This document shows, piece by piece, positions 1-11,980 of a DNA stretch of 64,000 bases. A program made the translations under genes and the position numbers. The notes under the pieces are model-generated. The model was not told the origin of the DNA. It made no database searches and saw nothing but the letters and a program-made list of their open reading frames with translations. Source of the DNA: Bryum argenteum. Lineage: Eukaryota > Streptophyta > Bryopsida > Bryales > Bryaceae. Every line of letters starts with the position of its first letter. The stretch's first letter is position 1. The DNA lies in NCBI GenBank assembly GCA_037043015.1, contig CM073327.1:8166727-8230726 (forward strand), in the 5' to 3' direction.

Positions 1-767
1 GGGTTTATTGCCCACATGCACCTCCCCGGAAGCATGGGAGGGGGGGGGGGGCATGGCCATAATTTTTTCAATAACCAACAATCTTGAGGGGCCATGTCTC
101 CTGGAGTTCTCCCATGCGTCCATGTTTCAAGGCCACCCAAGTGTCTTGTTTCATCACGTTTGCTACCTAATGTTCAAAGTGGGGCAAACCAAACGGGAAA
201 ACGAGGTTTTTTCTTCCTTCCGAACGCGTGCTCCCCTTTTTCGTTACGAAGAAAAAGGAAAAAAAATGGTGGCGAGAAAAACAAGCGAGTAGCTCCATCT
301 CGTTGACTCGTGTTGAGTAAGGACTAACTCCCGACTTTGCAAATTTAGTTTAAGTCAATGCACGAGGCCTGCGCTAAGTCAATCCAAAACAAATACGTGA
401 ACAAATGTCCTTTTAGAAGATTGATGAATAATAAACTTACCAAGACAAAAGCCAAACGTTTCTCCCCGTAGGTGGTAGTATCTAACCAAAGTAATCTCTA
501 AAGTTTATATCTTGATACAAAAAATTTACATAATAATAGTCACTAAACCAACTTGAATCTAAACTACGATTCACATTCAGTCCGACTGAAATTGAATTCA
601 TTTTTTACGCCATACTTCTCTATCCTACTTTTTTTTATATATTTTTTATTCTTGTCGTCGAGGGTGAAGCTCTCTTCCGAGAGAAAGGTCTTCAAACTAG
701 AGTCTAGAGGTGATTAGGAGGTGAAAAGTGGAGACAAGATCACAAGAGACCATGTAGTATTGCTCCA
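1..767. other. Left-edge intergenic DNA, no gene seen
   Basis: No open frame here resembles a known protein, and the short frames overlap low-complexity stretches (a G run near 50, A-rich runs near 250, T-rich runs near 600-650). I see no tRNA, no repeat shared with the rest of the window, and no clear element ends. Confidence 0.5.
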
Positions 768-772
768 ATTTC

Positions 773-867
773 CCCGTGCCCGGTGGGAATCAGGTTATTA
801 GCATTACAAACAGACACTTCATTCACAACAAACCCTTAGAATGGGATCGGAGTTTCTATCTGTCTAG
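773..867 (+). repeat. Dispersed LINE 3'-end copy (subfamily 2)
   Basis: This 95-bp stretch reads CCGGTGGG, then a TTAGCATTACAAACAGACAC core, then CGGAGTTTCTATC at its right end. The layout matches the last ~130 bp of the large LINE at 38148-50825, which ends CCGGAGTTTTTATC plus a TATC tail. With 9911-10016 and 20228-20317 it forms a subfamily with GTTATTAGCATTACAA in place of the LINE's GACGAACAG. It is either a 5'-truncated LINE or a SINE borrowing the LINE tail; no tRNA-like head was found. Confidence 0.6.
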
Positions 868-2587
868 CAAGATTTCAATGCACATACATTGTGTTTTTAA
901 AGAAATGAAAAAATTCCCTGTGACCCTTTTGAGGATAAGCCTCTTATCCTATGAATCTCTATCTAAAACACCTTCCACAATCAATCAAAAAGTGAATAAC
1001 ACTTGTCACTCGTTCAAACCAAGAGATGTCGTAACAAAACAAAAAAGTGTTGTACAACAACAATGGTACGTGCTACTTATATCAACTCACGACTCTTCTA
1101 TACTTTTGAAAGAGATTGTTCATTCACTTCACCAAAATTATATCTACTTATGAGCCGCACAAGAATCAAGAAAACGTTGCATACTTGAAAAACATTTAGT
1201 ACCCAATTTGTTTGTTTGTTTGTTGATGACCTATAAACAAACTATTGTCACAAAGTGAAGAACTTTCTCTTTTTCAAAGATTAGAAAGATTTCGATGTAC
1301 AAGAATCGTACTTGCAATCTAAATCCACGTGGCTCATCAATAAGCTCTTCTTTATTTCCCACATATCACTTCTACACAAGGATCAAAAAATGTTTGAACA
1401 ACTAACCAATTAAACACTTAAAAAATAAAAAAATAAAAAAATAAAATCAAACTTTTGTTGGTGACCAATGTTTGTATCAAAGGACCCAAAGTGTCAACGG
1501 GGACATTATGTATTTGTTTAACTGGACAAAAGTTGCCCTAGTCTTTCAAATTGTCAATATATTGATTTTGAATAATTTATTTCAATAGTTTGATCTTTTG
1601 TTGGTGGGTACTTCTATGACTCAACCCTCTAATGAGAAGCCCTCTTTGACATTGTTATTTTTTATTTTTTATTTTATTTTATTTTTTTGAAAAACCAATC
1701 GATGTATTAATTAATTGTAAGAAATACAATTATGAGCCTTAGTAGCACGGTTCCAAAGTAGCATCGTGTATGGAATCATTTACGGGGAATTTTCATACAA
1801 AGGAACACTTCTATAAAATATTTTCAGGTTTGGGAAGAATTGCAAAATATTTGCAGAGAGGGGAAGAGAGAGGGGAAGGACAATCGCCCCATTGTTACCT
1901 TAAATGCATAAAGAAGAAACTACATTTGCTAAGATACCAATCTTCTTCATATGAACTCCAATGTGTTTACTACTAACAATAAAATAAAGTAAAATAATAA
2001 TTTGGTCCCTCTTTGCAAATATTTTACAAAAATGTTCCTCTATATGAAAATTCTCCTTCATTTATTCATGAATAAAAGGAGATGGGGATAACCCATTTCA
2101 AAACATTCATGAACTTTACCGTAACAATAGTGAAGATTGATAAGGTGAGAATGTCAAATAATTAGTGTGGGGGCAACCTAAATAGTGAGATAAAAATTAT
2201 CAAAGCTTGAGGTAGCAGTCCAGGCTACAAAAGGAGCGTATGCACAGTAGAATACAGTGGGGGGCGGTACAGAGGCCGATAAATACACTACAGTACAAGT
2301 ATCGCCGTAGAGGGGAGGGTACGGGAAGCTGATGATGGGCCAGACCGCCAGACTGGCAATTTCATTCTCCACCCTGCCCGGGCTGGATAAAATGGGATTT
2401 CAAAAAGGGGGCAGGTGGGGTAGGGGCCCCAGGGGGATGGCCCTGCAGTATACTATAGCTAGCTGGGCGGCACACTTTGTCGCCTTGTCTGTTTGCCGTT
2501 ATTAGCAAGTCCACCACATACCGGTACACCCCCATCAATGGCCATCATCATCATTCATCACCCCTTTTGTACCCATTTTTTGAATAT
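868..2587. other. AT-rich intergenic DNA
   Basis: No convincing gene. There is a four-base microrepeat (TTTG) near 1208-1224 and A/T homopolymer-rich stretches near 1420-1445 and 1660-1690. A GC-rich patch at 2200-2480 contains short open frames, but none is recognisable. Confidence 0.5.
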
Positions 2588-2660
2588 GTAGATAGATAAA
2601 AACTCCAATCCTTTTTCAGGACCGGCGTGATTAGAGTGTCTGTTCGTCAAGCCAACGCCC
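2588..2660 (-). repeat. Dispersed LINE 3'-end copy (subfamily 1)
   Basis: On the minus strand it reads GACGAACAGACACTCTAATC, then CACGCCGGTCCTG, and ends in a TTTTTATCTATC tail. This is almost the same as the last 70 bases of the full-length LINE (50760-50825). A TTAA-flanked MITE (2661-3029) abuts it, so the MITE probably landed in or beside it. It is a short 5'-truncated copy. Confidence 0.7.
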
Positions 2661-3029
2661 TTAACCCTTGAAGGTCCTTCTACTCCTCAATGGGCCGCCC
2701 GAAATTGGATCTCAACATCTTTTGGACCTGGGCAACATGAATAGTGCACTTTTAGAACTTGGGCAGCATGAATGAACCAATCAATGATGAGTTTGCAACC
2801 TCCTACAAGGTTTTGTGCAATCCCAACCTACCTACCACAATCCTTTCAAAGCACAAATCACTCATACAAATTGCGATTTGAATTGTAGGATTTCACTTTG
2901 TAGATGCATCACAAAAAGGTGACCAGAATGATATAAAAAAATAAGTGAAAAAATGAGAATAAAAAGAGCTACAAGAAAGATTCTCTTGGAAAACAGCCCG
3001 AGGGGCTGACAGGCGCCTTTAAGGGTTAA
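2661..3029. mobile_element. piggyBac-like MITE 1 (TTAA-flanked)
   Basis: The element is flanked by TTAA at 2661 and 3026. Its ends read CCCTTGAAGG on the left and, reversed, CCCTTAAAGG on the right. It has no coding capacity. The inner sequence around 2740-2900 is related to 8041-8200. TTAA duplications with ends starting CCC are the piggyBac superfamily signature; the superfamily call is inferred from the ends alone. Confidence 0.55.
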
Positions 3030-3147
3030 GCAATTTGAATATGTACATTTCTATGCTACTCTCTCTCCGTAAGGCACTCCGCGTAAGTTCCCCGGGAGCT
3101 TTATAGTCATGGTCTTTGCCCGGGCAGCCGAAATCTATCTTATGCCT

Positions 3148-4126
3148 TTAACCCCTAAACGCCCGAGCCTATTTTTCGCAGAAAAACACATTTCCATAGA
3201 AATCGTCATAGATGAAGATCAAGAGAAGCTATTAAGATCTCAACCGTACAAACTTGTAATAGACTTATCGAAGATCATGTGGACCAAAATTTGAGTCATG
3301 AGGCCTTATAGATCGGGAGATCATAACATATTAATATCAAAAACAAACTGCAAAATTTCATCATTTTCACTTTGAGGTGGAAATGCTACCAATATACCTA
3401 TTGCAATGAAAAAATCACTAACTAGAAAGATGTTCACCTTCATCTTAATAAGCCCATTACCCAACAAAATTCATCAAAAAAATTTCTTGGCTCAAATAAA
3501 AGCCATGCAATGGTAAAAACTACCGAACATTTTACAAAAGGAAAAATAGTCCAAAACTAGACCCTTTGCATTCAATTTCATGCCTTATCTTCAAAACATC
3601 TTCGATCTTGTTAAGGTTTCTACCACTTAGACTAGACTCTAATTGGAGGCCATCCCAAAAAATTAAGTTGAAATCCAACAGTGGATGAGGGAGATATAGC
3701 TCCTCAAATATCATCCATTTCTCACTTTTTCTGTTGACAAAACGCCATTGCAAATCCAATAGCAAAATCATTTGGATCAAAAAACTTCTCACTACAAAGT
3801 TGTTAAGAATCACCTTAAGATCATGACCATGAAAAAAAAATCATGAAAAACTATTTTTAATTTCACATGATTGGCTTGCAATGGTAATACATGCCCCATG
3901 TTTGGAAACCCAAAAACAAGAGTTGTCTTCAGTAAAGTGCATTCCATTAATTCATAATTTATTTTATGGGCTTGAAAATTTTACAACACAAACTGGACTC
4001 GATTTGGAACCTAATCCAAGTGATTTCATCCAAAACGGACCTCGGATGAAGAAGATATGACGCTTCAAAGTTTCTGATGTACATCCAAAATGTCGTTTTT
4101 CGACATTGTGGGCGTTTAAGGGTTAA
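3148..4126. mobile_element. piggyBac-like element 2 (979 bp, TTAA-flanked)
   Basis: The ends are TTAA then CCCCTAAACGCCC on the left, and GGGCGTTTAAGGG then TTAA on the right, giving an imperfect terminal inverted repeat of about 13 bp. It is nearly colinear with 22017-22996 (979 versus 980 bp) with only scattered differences, so the two are recent copies of one family. Short open frames inside resemble no transposase, so it is non-autonomous. Its right TTAA is also the left TTAA of the next element. Confidence 0.7.
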
Positions 4127-4485
4127 ACCCTCTTTTCATGTACAAAATAGAAGAACTTGAAAAAAAGTCAAATCTCAATTGTTGGTGAATTTATGAAGTT
4201 TTCGCAATTTGATTGAATTCAGGCACATTTTGAGAATAAATGAGCATATACTGCAGGGTTGGGCAATTCCGGGCGCATCTCAAATAGTGTTTACAAACTT
4301 TCACTATAAACATCTCCTAGAGTATGAGGAATCTTGAAGCGTGAAATGACTTTTCGGTAAGGTATGAAAAATCTATACAACCTGGGAAAAGTTTCAACTT
4401 CGTACAAACTAAGTTTAGAAAACAAGAGGCTGGCCAAAAGCCGAAACAAAGAAAGAATCACTTCTCAATCAACTTTAGGGGTTAA
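4123..4485. mobile_element. piggyBac-like MITE 3 (shares TTAA with element 2)
   Basis: It starts at the TTAA shared with element 2 (4123-4126) and ends CTTTAGGGG-TTAA at 4482-4485. The left end (ACCCTC) is a weaker match. Its inner sequence (GAGAATAAATGAGCATAT and following) recurs at about 18790-19030, where the right end has decayed to TTTAGGGGTTTA. It is non-coding. Confidence 0.55.
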
Positions 4486-4634
4486 AAGCCAGCTAAAAGT
4501 ATTGTCAGTATAAATGAAGCCAATCAACCGTACAATTTCGTGTTATACTCATTGTAAAGATCAATGTTATGAAACCTCACAAGTTACCAAAATCAAAACA
4601 TATAACCCAAACGATACTCAACCACATCACCTCT

Positions 4635-4904
4635 TTAAACCCCTAAACGACCACGGCCACCGACTTGGCTTTTATCGTCAAGGCCAAAAAAAAAGTACAT
4701 TCAACTTCAAATGTTATGATCTCACAACTAGTGATGATCCAACGGTTGAAAATTTTCACACTACTACCGATGGTAGTCTACTTCAAGATCCTACGGTTGA
4801 AACCATCAAAAATTTCCAAAAATATTGAACGTGACCCCATCAGTACAGTGTGGTCAATGTTGGGATTTCAAGCTCCCAAAACATCGTGGATCTTTAGGGG
4901 TTAA
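4635..4904. mobile_element. piggyBac-like MITE 4
   Basis: TTAA flanks at 4635 and 4901. The left end reads CCCCTAAACGACCACGGCC and the right end, reversed, reads CCCCTAAAGATCCACGATG. One extra A lies between the left TTAA and the CCCC. It is about 270 bp and non-coding. The family repeats at 5198-5466 and 14121-14380 with shared inner blocks such as CTACTTCAAGATCCTACGG. Confidence 0.7.
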
Positions 4905-4932
4905 AGCGTAAATGCTACTATTAAACCTAGTG

Positions 4933-5201
4933 TTAACCCCTAAAGATCCAAGAAAGCCGAAATGGCTTTTTGGGGTTTCCGCAGGAAAAAAAGTCAGCCA
5001 ACTTTGACCATTATAATCTCAAAATCGGAAAAAAAATTAACGGTTCAAATTTGACATATGAGTATAGGGTCAAGTTCACTTCAAGATCCTACGGTTGGAT
5101 CTTCTAATTAATGCTTAGATTGAGTTTTTTCGGGCCTGAAGTAGAAGAGGGTCCTTTGTGATAATTTAGACAATTTTGTATCAAGGATCTTTAGGGGTTA
5201 A
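4933..5201. mobile_element. piggyBac-like MITE 5
   Basis: TTAACCCCTAAAGATCC on the left mirrors GGATCTTTAGGGGTTAA on the right, an inverted repeat of 13 bp (CCCCTAAAGATCC) inside perfect TTAA flanks. It is about 265 bp and non-coding. It shares its right TTAA with MITE 6, so one element probably inserted at the target site of the other. Confidence 0.75.
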
Positions 5202-5466
5202 CCCCTAAACGACCACGGCCACCGATTCGGCTTTTACGGTCAAGGCCAAAAAACTTTTACAGTCAACTTCAAATGTTATGATCTCACATCCACTTATGAT
5301 CCAACGGTTGAAAATTTTCACACTATTACCTATGGTAGTCTACTTCAAGATCCTACCGTTAAAATTATCAAAAATTTCCAAAAATATTGGACGTACCCGC
5401 ATTAGTACATAGTGGTCAGTGTTGGGATTTCAAGCTCCCAAAACATCGTGGATCTTTAGGGGTTAA
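5198..5466. mobile_element. piggyBac-like MITE 6
   Basis: Begins at the TTAA shared with MITE 5 and ends CTTTAGGGG-TTAA at 5463-5466. It is closely related to MITE 4 and MITE 7, with the same order of inner blocks (GGCTTTTACGGTCAAGGCC, TGATCCAACGGTTGAAAATT, ACATCGTGGATCTTTAGG). It carries no coding sequence. Confidence 0.72.
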
Positions 5467-7689
5467 ATCGATCAATCACCGTCTAGAGGGTTGTACGACA
5501 CTGAAGCTTGAGAATGCAAGCTGTTTGAAAACATGAAAAGCCGTGGGCAATGTCGGAAAAACATGATATGGCAGTGTTGGACTACTTATGGCTTTTTTCT
5601 TCTGGCAATTGCATGGTCTGACTTTGTGCACGATACTCCACTGGCAACTCCACTGAGCATGGCATGGATGGTTACTTGGTTTCCGATTGCAACTGCTTGA
5701 TCGCGCAATTTTTCCGAAACTCGGACCGAAAAATCGGACGGAAGAATTAGAGCACAATGCCTGGCCACGTCGTCATGTGTTTCAGAGTTTCTTTTTGACA
5801 AAAGATAAAGCCTGAGTGAGCTTTGCACCATTCTAGATTCAGTTGGTGCTAAGTTGATATGATCGAGGACACCCGGCCACCACCCCCCGACCGCGCGCAC
5901 CATGTGTAATCGCATGTGTTGTTACTTTTTTCTATGTTGTGTTCCCTATCTTCCATCCAACCTTTTCTCTTTTTTTACACGGCAAGGGAAGTATGACTAC
6001 ATGGGGATGATTGAACTACTTTGGTTCATTATCCACCGAAGTTCACCCAACCATGTTCACGGGTTCTTGGACCTTGTTGTATGGGTACCTCAAAATCCTA
6101 TGGGGATACTATGTCGGGTATCTCTATGGCACTAGTGGCTAGGTAGGAATTAGCATGTTGTTCATCCTGAGAGGGGTTAGTAGTCTCGCCATTGGTGTGA
6201 TGACCTCCGGGCATACATCCAAGGATACTCTATTAAGGCCGGCCTCTAAATCGGTTGGAGTTTCACTTCTTCATTATCCATATGGTGAAAAAAATGAAAA
6301 AAAATAAATTACAATTGTCTACTTACATTACAATTGTTGGGTCTATTGTAAGAAACTACAACTATCAACTCTAGGGAATGGGGGGGGGGGGGGCTTCCGT
6401 AAACAATTTCTCTTGTACAAGCTAATCCACATGAGTGAGTGACATTATGATCTTGGAAACCGCCGGTCGGACTGGGGCGCATGAGGTGTCGTTAAAAGCA
6501 GATTTTTATGTAGGGGTACCGGATCACATTGTGGATTGACAAATCTCAAGATATTGAAATTTCGAAGTATGCATGGCCCCAAAAATACCAGAAACTATTT
6601 GTATAAGCATAGGAACTCCACGGAGGACGTACTAGTACATCACAAAGTAAAAAGACTCCACTCGAGTGCAGTTTTAGACTATCCACTAAGCATGGTATGC
6701 AGAGGCATTAATTAATTAATGAGGTGAGGGGGTCAGGGGATGGTCAGGGGGTCAGGGGCATGGTGATGGGATGGTGATGGTATGACATGATGATGGTATG
6801 GAGTTGGGGATCTATCCCATAACGTTTGCATCTCCTCACCTCCCCTAAAAATTACAAAAGGGGGGCGGGGGGTGAGTAGGAAGAAAGTTCCCACTGAAAT
6901 TTCTCACCCTTCATGGGCCGGAGGTCGTTAATTCATTAATGGTATATGCGCGTTTTATAACTATACACCTTAAGTACCTATTACATACTATTATTACTAT
7001 TCACATTTACTCAACATTTTCAGCATCACTCTCATTTTGTACAAATATTACTCAAAGGTCGGTGAAACTTCGTTATCAGAAGAACAACAAAAATGTCAGA
7101 TGGAATGAGTTACGGTAACATGAGCACATGCAACCCCAGACGATCACATAACAGGAGCATACAAATTCGATGTTCTCCTTGATTGGGACAATCTGACTTT
7201 GTTGTTGATGCTACCCCGCACCACCACCACCACGGCCTTTTTTTGGTTGTTGTCGCAATGAGTTGGCTCTGACACTGCCGCCCAGCCGCCCAAATGGTGC
7301 CAGGTTCCTCAGCCCTTCAGTACTCCCCATCACATATTGTCCCCAGGGCTGGGTTTAAATTTAAACTAAGTACGCGGTCTTAATTTGGTGCCGCTCTCCA
7401 TTTTTATGCAAACAGGGCTCCCCCCGGATTCAGGGTACACAACTCTTGTTTTGAATGCGGTGCAATTCATCATGTACTCCATCCCTTCCATCCCTGGCAT
7501 GATTTGAATAAATGTACTTCTGTCTTTAATTTAAACAATTTGACTTTGTTACTCTAGAGTGAAAAGTCACAAAGTGGTATTTTGGACTTTGGTGTTGGTT
7601 TCATTCTCCGTTGCAAACCTACAGGTGTAGAGGCAAAGGAATTACAACACAACCATTTGACTGGTAGGTGGAAGTAGTCCTAACATTGG
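5467..7689. other. Intergenic DNA with short unassigned open frames
   Basis: Two overlapping minus-strand open frames of 93 and 109 codons lie at 5476-5915, but their translations resemble no family I know. A 15-bp G run sits at 6379-6393. At 6715-6800 a G-rich microrepeat (GGTCAGGGG, GGTGATGG) forms a small minisatellite. A stretch at 6166-6262 is weakly similar to the LINE 3' end. No gene is supported. Confidence 0.4.
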
Positions 7690-8280
7690 ATCACAACATC
7701 TTTTGAACTTGGGCATTATGGTAAAGTGTCCTATAATGGCGCAATTTTCAGCACATAAAATCTACAGGAATGTTGCCAGTGCACGCAATTTTTGTGCATG
7801 GGGAAAATTAGTAGAAAACTAGAGCAAGTGGAATCATCATTTTTCGACTCTTCTACAGTAAGTAATGAATTTTTAAAGATGGAAATATAGGTGTTCTTAA
7901 AATGGTGCCCTAAAGTGATGCCCTATAATCTTTGCAGAGTGTACATGGTACTGTTGTAAGGAGAAGCTATTATGTACGTGACAGTGACGATTACTAGGCT
8001 CCATTTTCGGCACTGCGCCATTTTTGGCTGCTCTACCATAGTGCACTTTTTGAACTTGGACATCGTGAATGAAGGAATAGATGATGAGCTTGCATCCTCC
8101 TACAAGGTTATGTACAACCCCAACCTACCTACCACAATCCTTTCAAACCACAAAAACGCTCATACTAGTTGTGATTTAAATTGTAAAATTTCACTTTTGA
8201 AATCCCAAAAAACTCATCAAAAAAAGAACTTGTTGGCTCAAATGATAGCCTTGCAATGGTGAAATCTGACTTGAAATTTA

Positions 8281-8330
<50 letters not shown>

Positions 8331-8887
8331 AAGACTAGACCGCTTGCACTCAAAAGCATGCCATGTCTTCCTCACACCTTGACTGATTTTGAGGTTTCTA
8401 TAACTATAACAAGAGTCATATGAGAGTCCAACTCAGTGAACTAAATTGAAATCCAACAGTGATTGAATGAGAAACAACTCCTCAAGAACCAAGTATTTGA
8501 AAAAGTATAATAAAGTTAAGTAGAGAATATCATTGCAAATCCAATACCTGGATTTTTCAACTACAAAGCTGTTGGATATCATCTTGAAAAATCATACTTA
8601 TGAAAAAAAATTCATGAAAAAGTAAATCAATTTTTACGTAAATGGCTTGTAATGGTAAAATATGCCCTATGTTTGGAAATCCAAAAATAAGAGCTACCTT
8701 CACTAAAATGCATGACATAGATTCATACTTTCTTGTATGAGACTGCAATTTTTATTGCACAAACTAGACTTGATTTGAGACCTAACCAAAGCGATTTCAT
8801 CTAAAATGGATTTCGAATAAAGGAGGTATGGCTATTCAAAGTTGTTGCCCTCCATCGATATGTCGTTCCAACACATTCAAGGGTTAA
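7690..8887. mobile_element. Decayed element related to the piggyBac-like families
   Basis: The right end reads CAAGGG then TTAA (8884-8887), like the CGTTTAAGGG-TTAA ends of the 980-bp family. Sequence at 8400-8880 aligns block by block with 3600-4120 (for example the AAATCCAACAGTG block and the tract with ATGAAAAAAAAT). The 8041-8200 part resembles MITE 1. I could not find a clean left end. A 47-base A run at 8282-8328 is embedded. It is older than the other copies. Confidence 0.4.
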
Positions 8888-9910
8888 GTTGCTCTTATAT
8901 ACTCACCTATTCCATTTCCGGCTAAATCATTTACACGCCCTACAAACAACAACCCCACTTTTTATTGGCATCCAATGCCCTCTCCTCACCAACTATATAA
9001 AGCCATTCACGAATCATGAGACTTATAGGGGTCTCTCGATTGAAGTCTTGTTGCAAGGTCATTACCCCTAGATTTGTATTTTTCAACAACTCGACAAACT
9101 GCGACTAGCGGTCGCCCTTCGCTCAACCCTCAGTCACCATGTACACTCGATTGAGCGTGTGGGGCTGTCAGATGTAGGCAAAGGACGATGACCGGTCGCC
9201 CTTTGTCTAGTTGTCGAAGAAGACAATGCTGACTAACCCTCCTCTTGAACACTCTCTGCAAAACAACCAATGAGTGCAAGTCTAGAGGCGTTTGATCACA
9301 ATTCTATAAAGCGATTTCACAATCTCCTACTACTTTTAGTTATTTTAAATTTGCTTTGAACAATCAATGTACCAAAATAATTTTATTTTTTTTTATTTTT
9401 TTTTACAATTTTTTTTACCAAACAATGTAGTATTATCAAAGATTTCATTGGACTTTTTGTCACAATTCCATCCATAGAGGCTTGCTCTAACAGAGAAGAT
9501 GAATTCCTCCTTCTGATAAAGGAGGGGGGCAGGAGCGGCGCCTTCGGAGCTGCAATGGTCGGTCGCAAAATCCGGGGCAGGGGGTGGTGGGGCAGTGGGA
9601 CCAGCTTTTTCTTTATTTCATTCCTTTTTGCTTTCATTGCCCGATGTCCAAAGCGGGCAGCATCCAATTCTCTGCTGCCCATAATTAGCCCATGGCTGCG
9701 GGGACATTCCCTCCATTGATGACCCATCCTTTAATAAACACTCATTTTGACCATTTAATTTTGATTTTAATTTTAATTATCACCGTTGACTGTAGTACTT
9801 TCCCCTTCTGAGTCATGACGGCGGCGATTACAAGTCTCCTTTAATGACCCTCTAAGTAATCTTCTCAAAGAATAAAGGTCTGAACTTTAAAGGTCCTTTT
9901 GTTTATTATG
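8888..9910. other. Intergenic DNA
   Basis: No gene recognised. There is a GC-rich patch at 9530-9600 and T-rich runs at 9380-9416. A minus-strand open frame of 114 codons at 9383-9727 looks like chance translation of low-complexity DNA. Confidence 0.4.
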
Positions 9911-10016
9911 GTAGGATGGATAGATGGATAGAAACTCCGGTCCCTTTCTAAGAGGCTGGCGTGAATGAAGTGTCTGTTCGTAATGCTAATATCCCGATGG
10001 CTACCGGACAAGGGGA
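9911..10016 (-). repeat. Dispersed LINE 3'-end copy (subfamily 2)
   Basis: Reading the minus strand: CCTTGTCCGGTAGCCATCGG, then TTAGCATTACGAACAGACAC, then the CCGGAGTTTCTATCCATC tail. It has the same order as the LINE 3' end and the same subfamily variant as 773-867. It is probably a truncated retro-insertion. Confidence 0.65.
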
Positions 10017-10387
10017 TGTTTATTATGGTACAGTACATGCATACCATTGTTGAGACCTTGTCTAGTGAGTCATGTAAGAGCATCCATTGTGTGGCTCGCA
10101 AATGGCATGTGAGTTTTCTCGCCCCGAAACGACCGTGAGTGGAGATTCAAGTCATTTTCACGTCTCATGCAGACCATCTCTTGGTCTCGTCAAAAATCAC
10201 CTCACCTGCTGTGAGTTCTTGCTCACCATGTAGCAGCAAGAGGACATTCAAGCCCTTGTTTGTCTTGTTGCGCGTGAAAATTTGTCGTTTTCTCAATGGT
10301 CAAATTGAAGTTCACGAACCCGTTGCATGCAACCCTACTTTCTCGCCGTAAGTAGACAACATTGAGGGAAATTTGTGTGAACCACAA

Positions 10388-10551
10388 GGCTCAGTGTTGT
10401 CTTATCAGACAACATTCCTATTCATTTGTCAAATGTAATTTAGATGAGATATACATTTGATACATTGAAGACGTCTTAGAAATACATCTCATCTAAATTG
10501 TGTTGGACCAATGAATAGGAATTTTGTATGATAAGACTCTGTCGAGGCTCA
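10388..10551. mobile_element. Small foldback element (long inverted arms)
   Basis: Two arms of about 60 bp face each other across a ~30-bp centre. The left arm contains CTTATCAGACAACATTCC and AATTTAGATGAGAT. The right arm holds the reverse complements ATCTCATCTAAATTGTG and GAATAGGAATTTTGTATGAT. The same arm sequences form the ends of the larger element at 10924-11980, so this looks like an internally deleted derivative. It has no coding capacity. Confidence 0.6.
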
Positions 10552-10923
10552 CGGGAAAGCTCACGCCACCTTCTATTTGGAGGGACCACTTTGCGGGCAC
10601 CATGAGAGATACTCTAAGGGCGTACAAACTGGTCTCTATGATGGTCAATCCTCCATAGTGAATTGTTTCGCAACATTAAGAAAGTTTTAACAGTTAAAAA
10701 TGCTTTTCTTCACAAGAATCTACGTACAATAGAATTTATCTAATATTTGGAATCATAAGACAAAATAAGAGTCGTAAAATGTGCAACATTTAATCAATTT
10801 TGAGTTTCATTCATAATGAAGGAGTGGAGCACCTACGATGGATGAGGAGTGGTGAGGATGAGGGTTCATTTGTGGATGATATTCGGCCACCCGGTGTACC
10901 ATTCGGTAGGGTTGTCTCAATAA

Positions 10924-11980
10924 ACAAAATTCCTATTCATTGCGTCAAACACAATTCAGATGAGATGTACAGTACCCACTAAGAAGTTTACGTTCAGAGT
11001 AAGAAGAGATTACATACCCTCAACTTTCAAATGATCACCATGTTTGCAAAATTTATCCAAATTGCAAATTATGAAGTGTGAGAGTAAGGTAGTGAATTTT
11101 TCTTTACCAATGCATGAAAAATCTCTATAAAAAGAGTAAATTGATTTTATAACTTTAGTATCTTTTAACTTACTTTTAGTATCTACCTTTAGATGTTATG
11201 TAGATCATTTCATGGTGAGGTTTGTTGGGAAAAAGAATATTAATATCTCTCTAGCAACCTCTTTTGATGCCCTTTACATATATGTGGCTTACATTCACAA
11301 ATATTAAGGTGAGTTAGTGTGAGAGACCTTGATGTTGTCTCCTATTGAAAAAGTTACATACACATTCTAAAGTGTTGTGATTGCTCATGGTCTTTTCTTA
11401 CACATGAGGCTTGGATTAGCACGAAAGCGATAGTATTGATAGCGTTTGCTACATTTCGAGCACTTTGGTGGTAGTGTCATGGAATTTGGTTATTCCAGGT
11501 GGTAGTTATGATCACTTGAAGTTGCTTTTGTTTATCGTGACATTTACTTAGAGTACAAAAGTACAATGTTGGGCTTCATGGGGGGTACAATTCAATCTTT
11601 TTCTAAAAAGGAGTTGCATATATAGAAAGTGTATCGAAATAGCTTTCTTTAGAGATGGTTGAAGGTTTTCATTGTTTCATGCCTCAGCAATAGTAGCTTC
11701 TAATAAGAGCTAAGGATAAATAGTAAATAATATGTTAAAAAGTTGTAAATTAAGATAGAATTTCTAATTTTTATTGGAATTTCTTCGAATGATGATATAC
11801 TACATCATCTCTCCGATACAATTTGTAGTTGGTAATTTGGATTATTTTTGTGAACATGGCAATTGTTTGAAGATTGCAGCATGTTCTCTTGTTTCATTCC
11901 TGAACGTAAACTTGTTGGTGGGTACTGTACATCTAAGATGTCATCAATGTACATCTCATCTAAATTGTGTCGAACAAAAT
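10924..11980. mobile_element. Non-autonomous DNA element with ~75-bp terminal inverted repeats
   Basis: The left arm (10924-10997) carries ACAATTCAGATGAGATGTAC, GTACCCACTAAG and GTTTACGTTCAG. The right arm (11901-11980) carries their reverse complements in mirrored order, with an extra ~20-bp duplication in the middle. The inside (11000-11900) is AT-rich and non-coding as far as I can see. Family is uncertain; long TIRs would fit a Mutator-like or foldback element. Confidence 0.5.

Noticed and set aside
5476-5915. Overlapping minus-strand frames of 93 and 109 codons
   Set aside because: No recognisable motif, no splice context, and the two frames overlap out of phase, so coding cannot be supported.
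6166-6262. Seventh copy of the LINE 3' end
   Set aside because: Only scattered words (GGGGTTAGTAGTCT, GGCCGGCCTC, GGAGTTT) match; too weak to list as a feature.
8165-8359. Minus-strand open frame with a long phenylalanine run
   Set aside because: It is only the translation of the 47-base A run.
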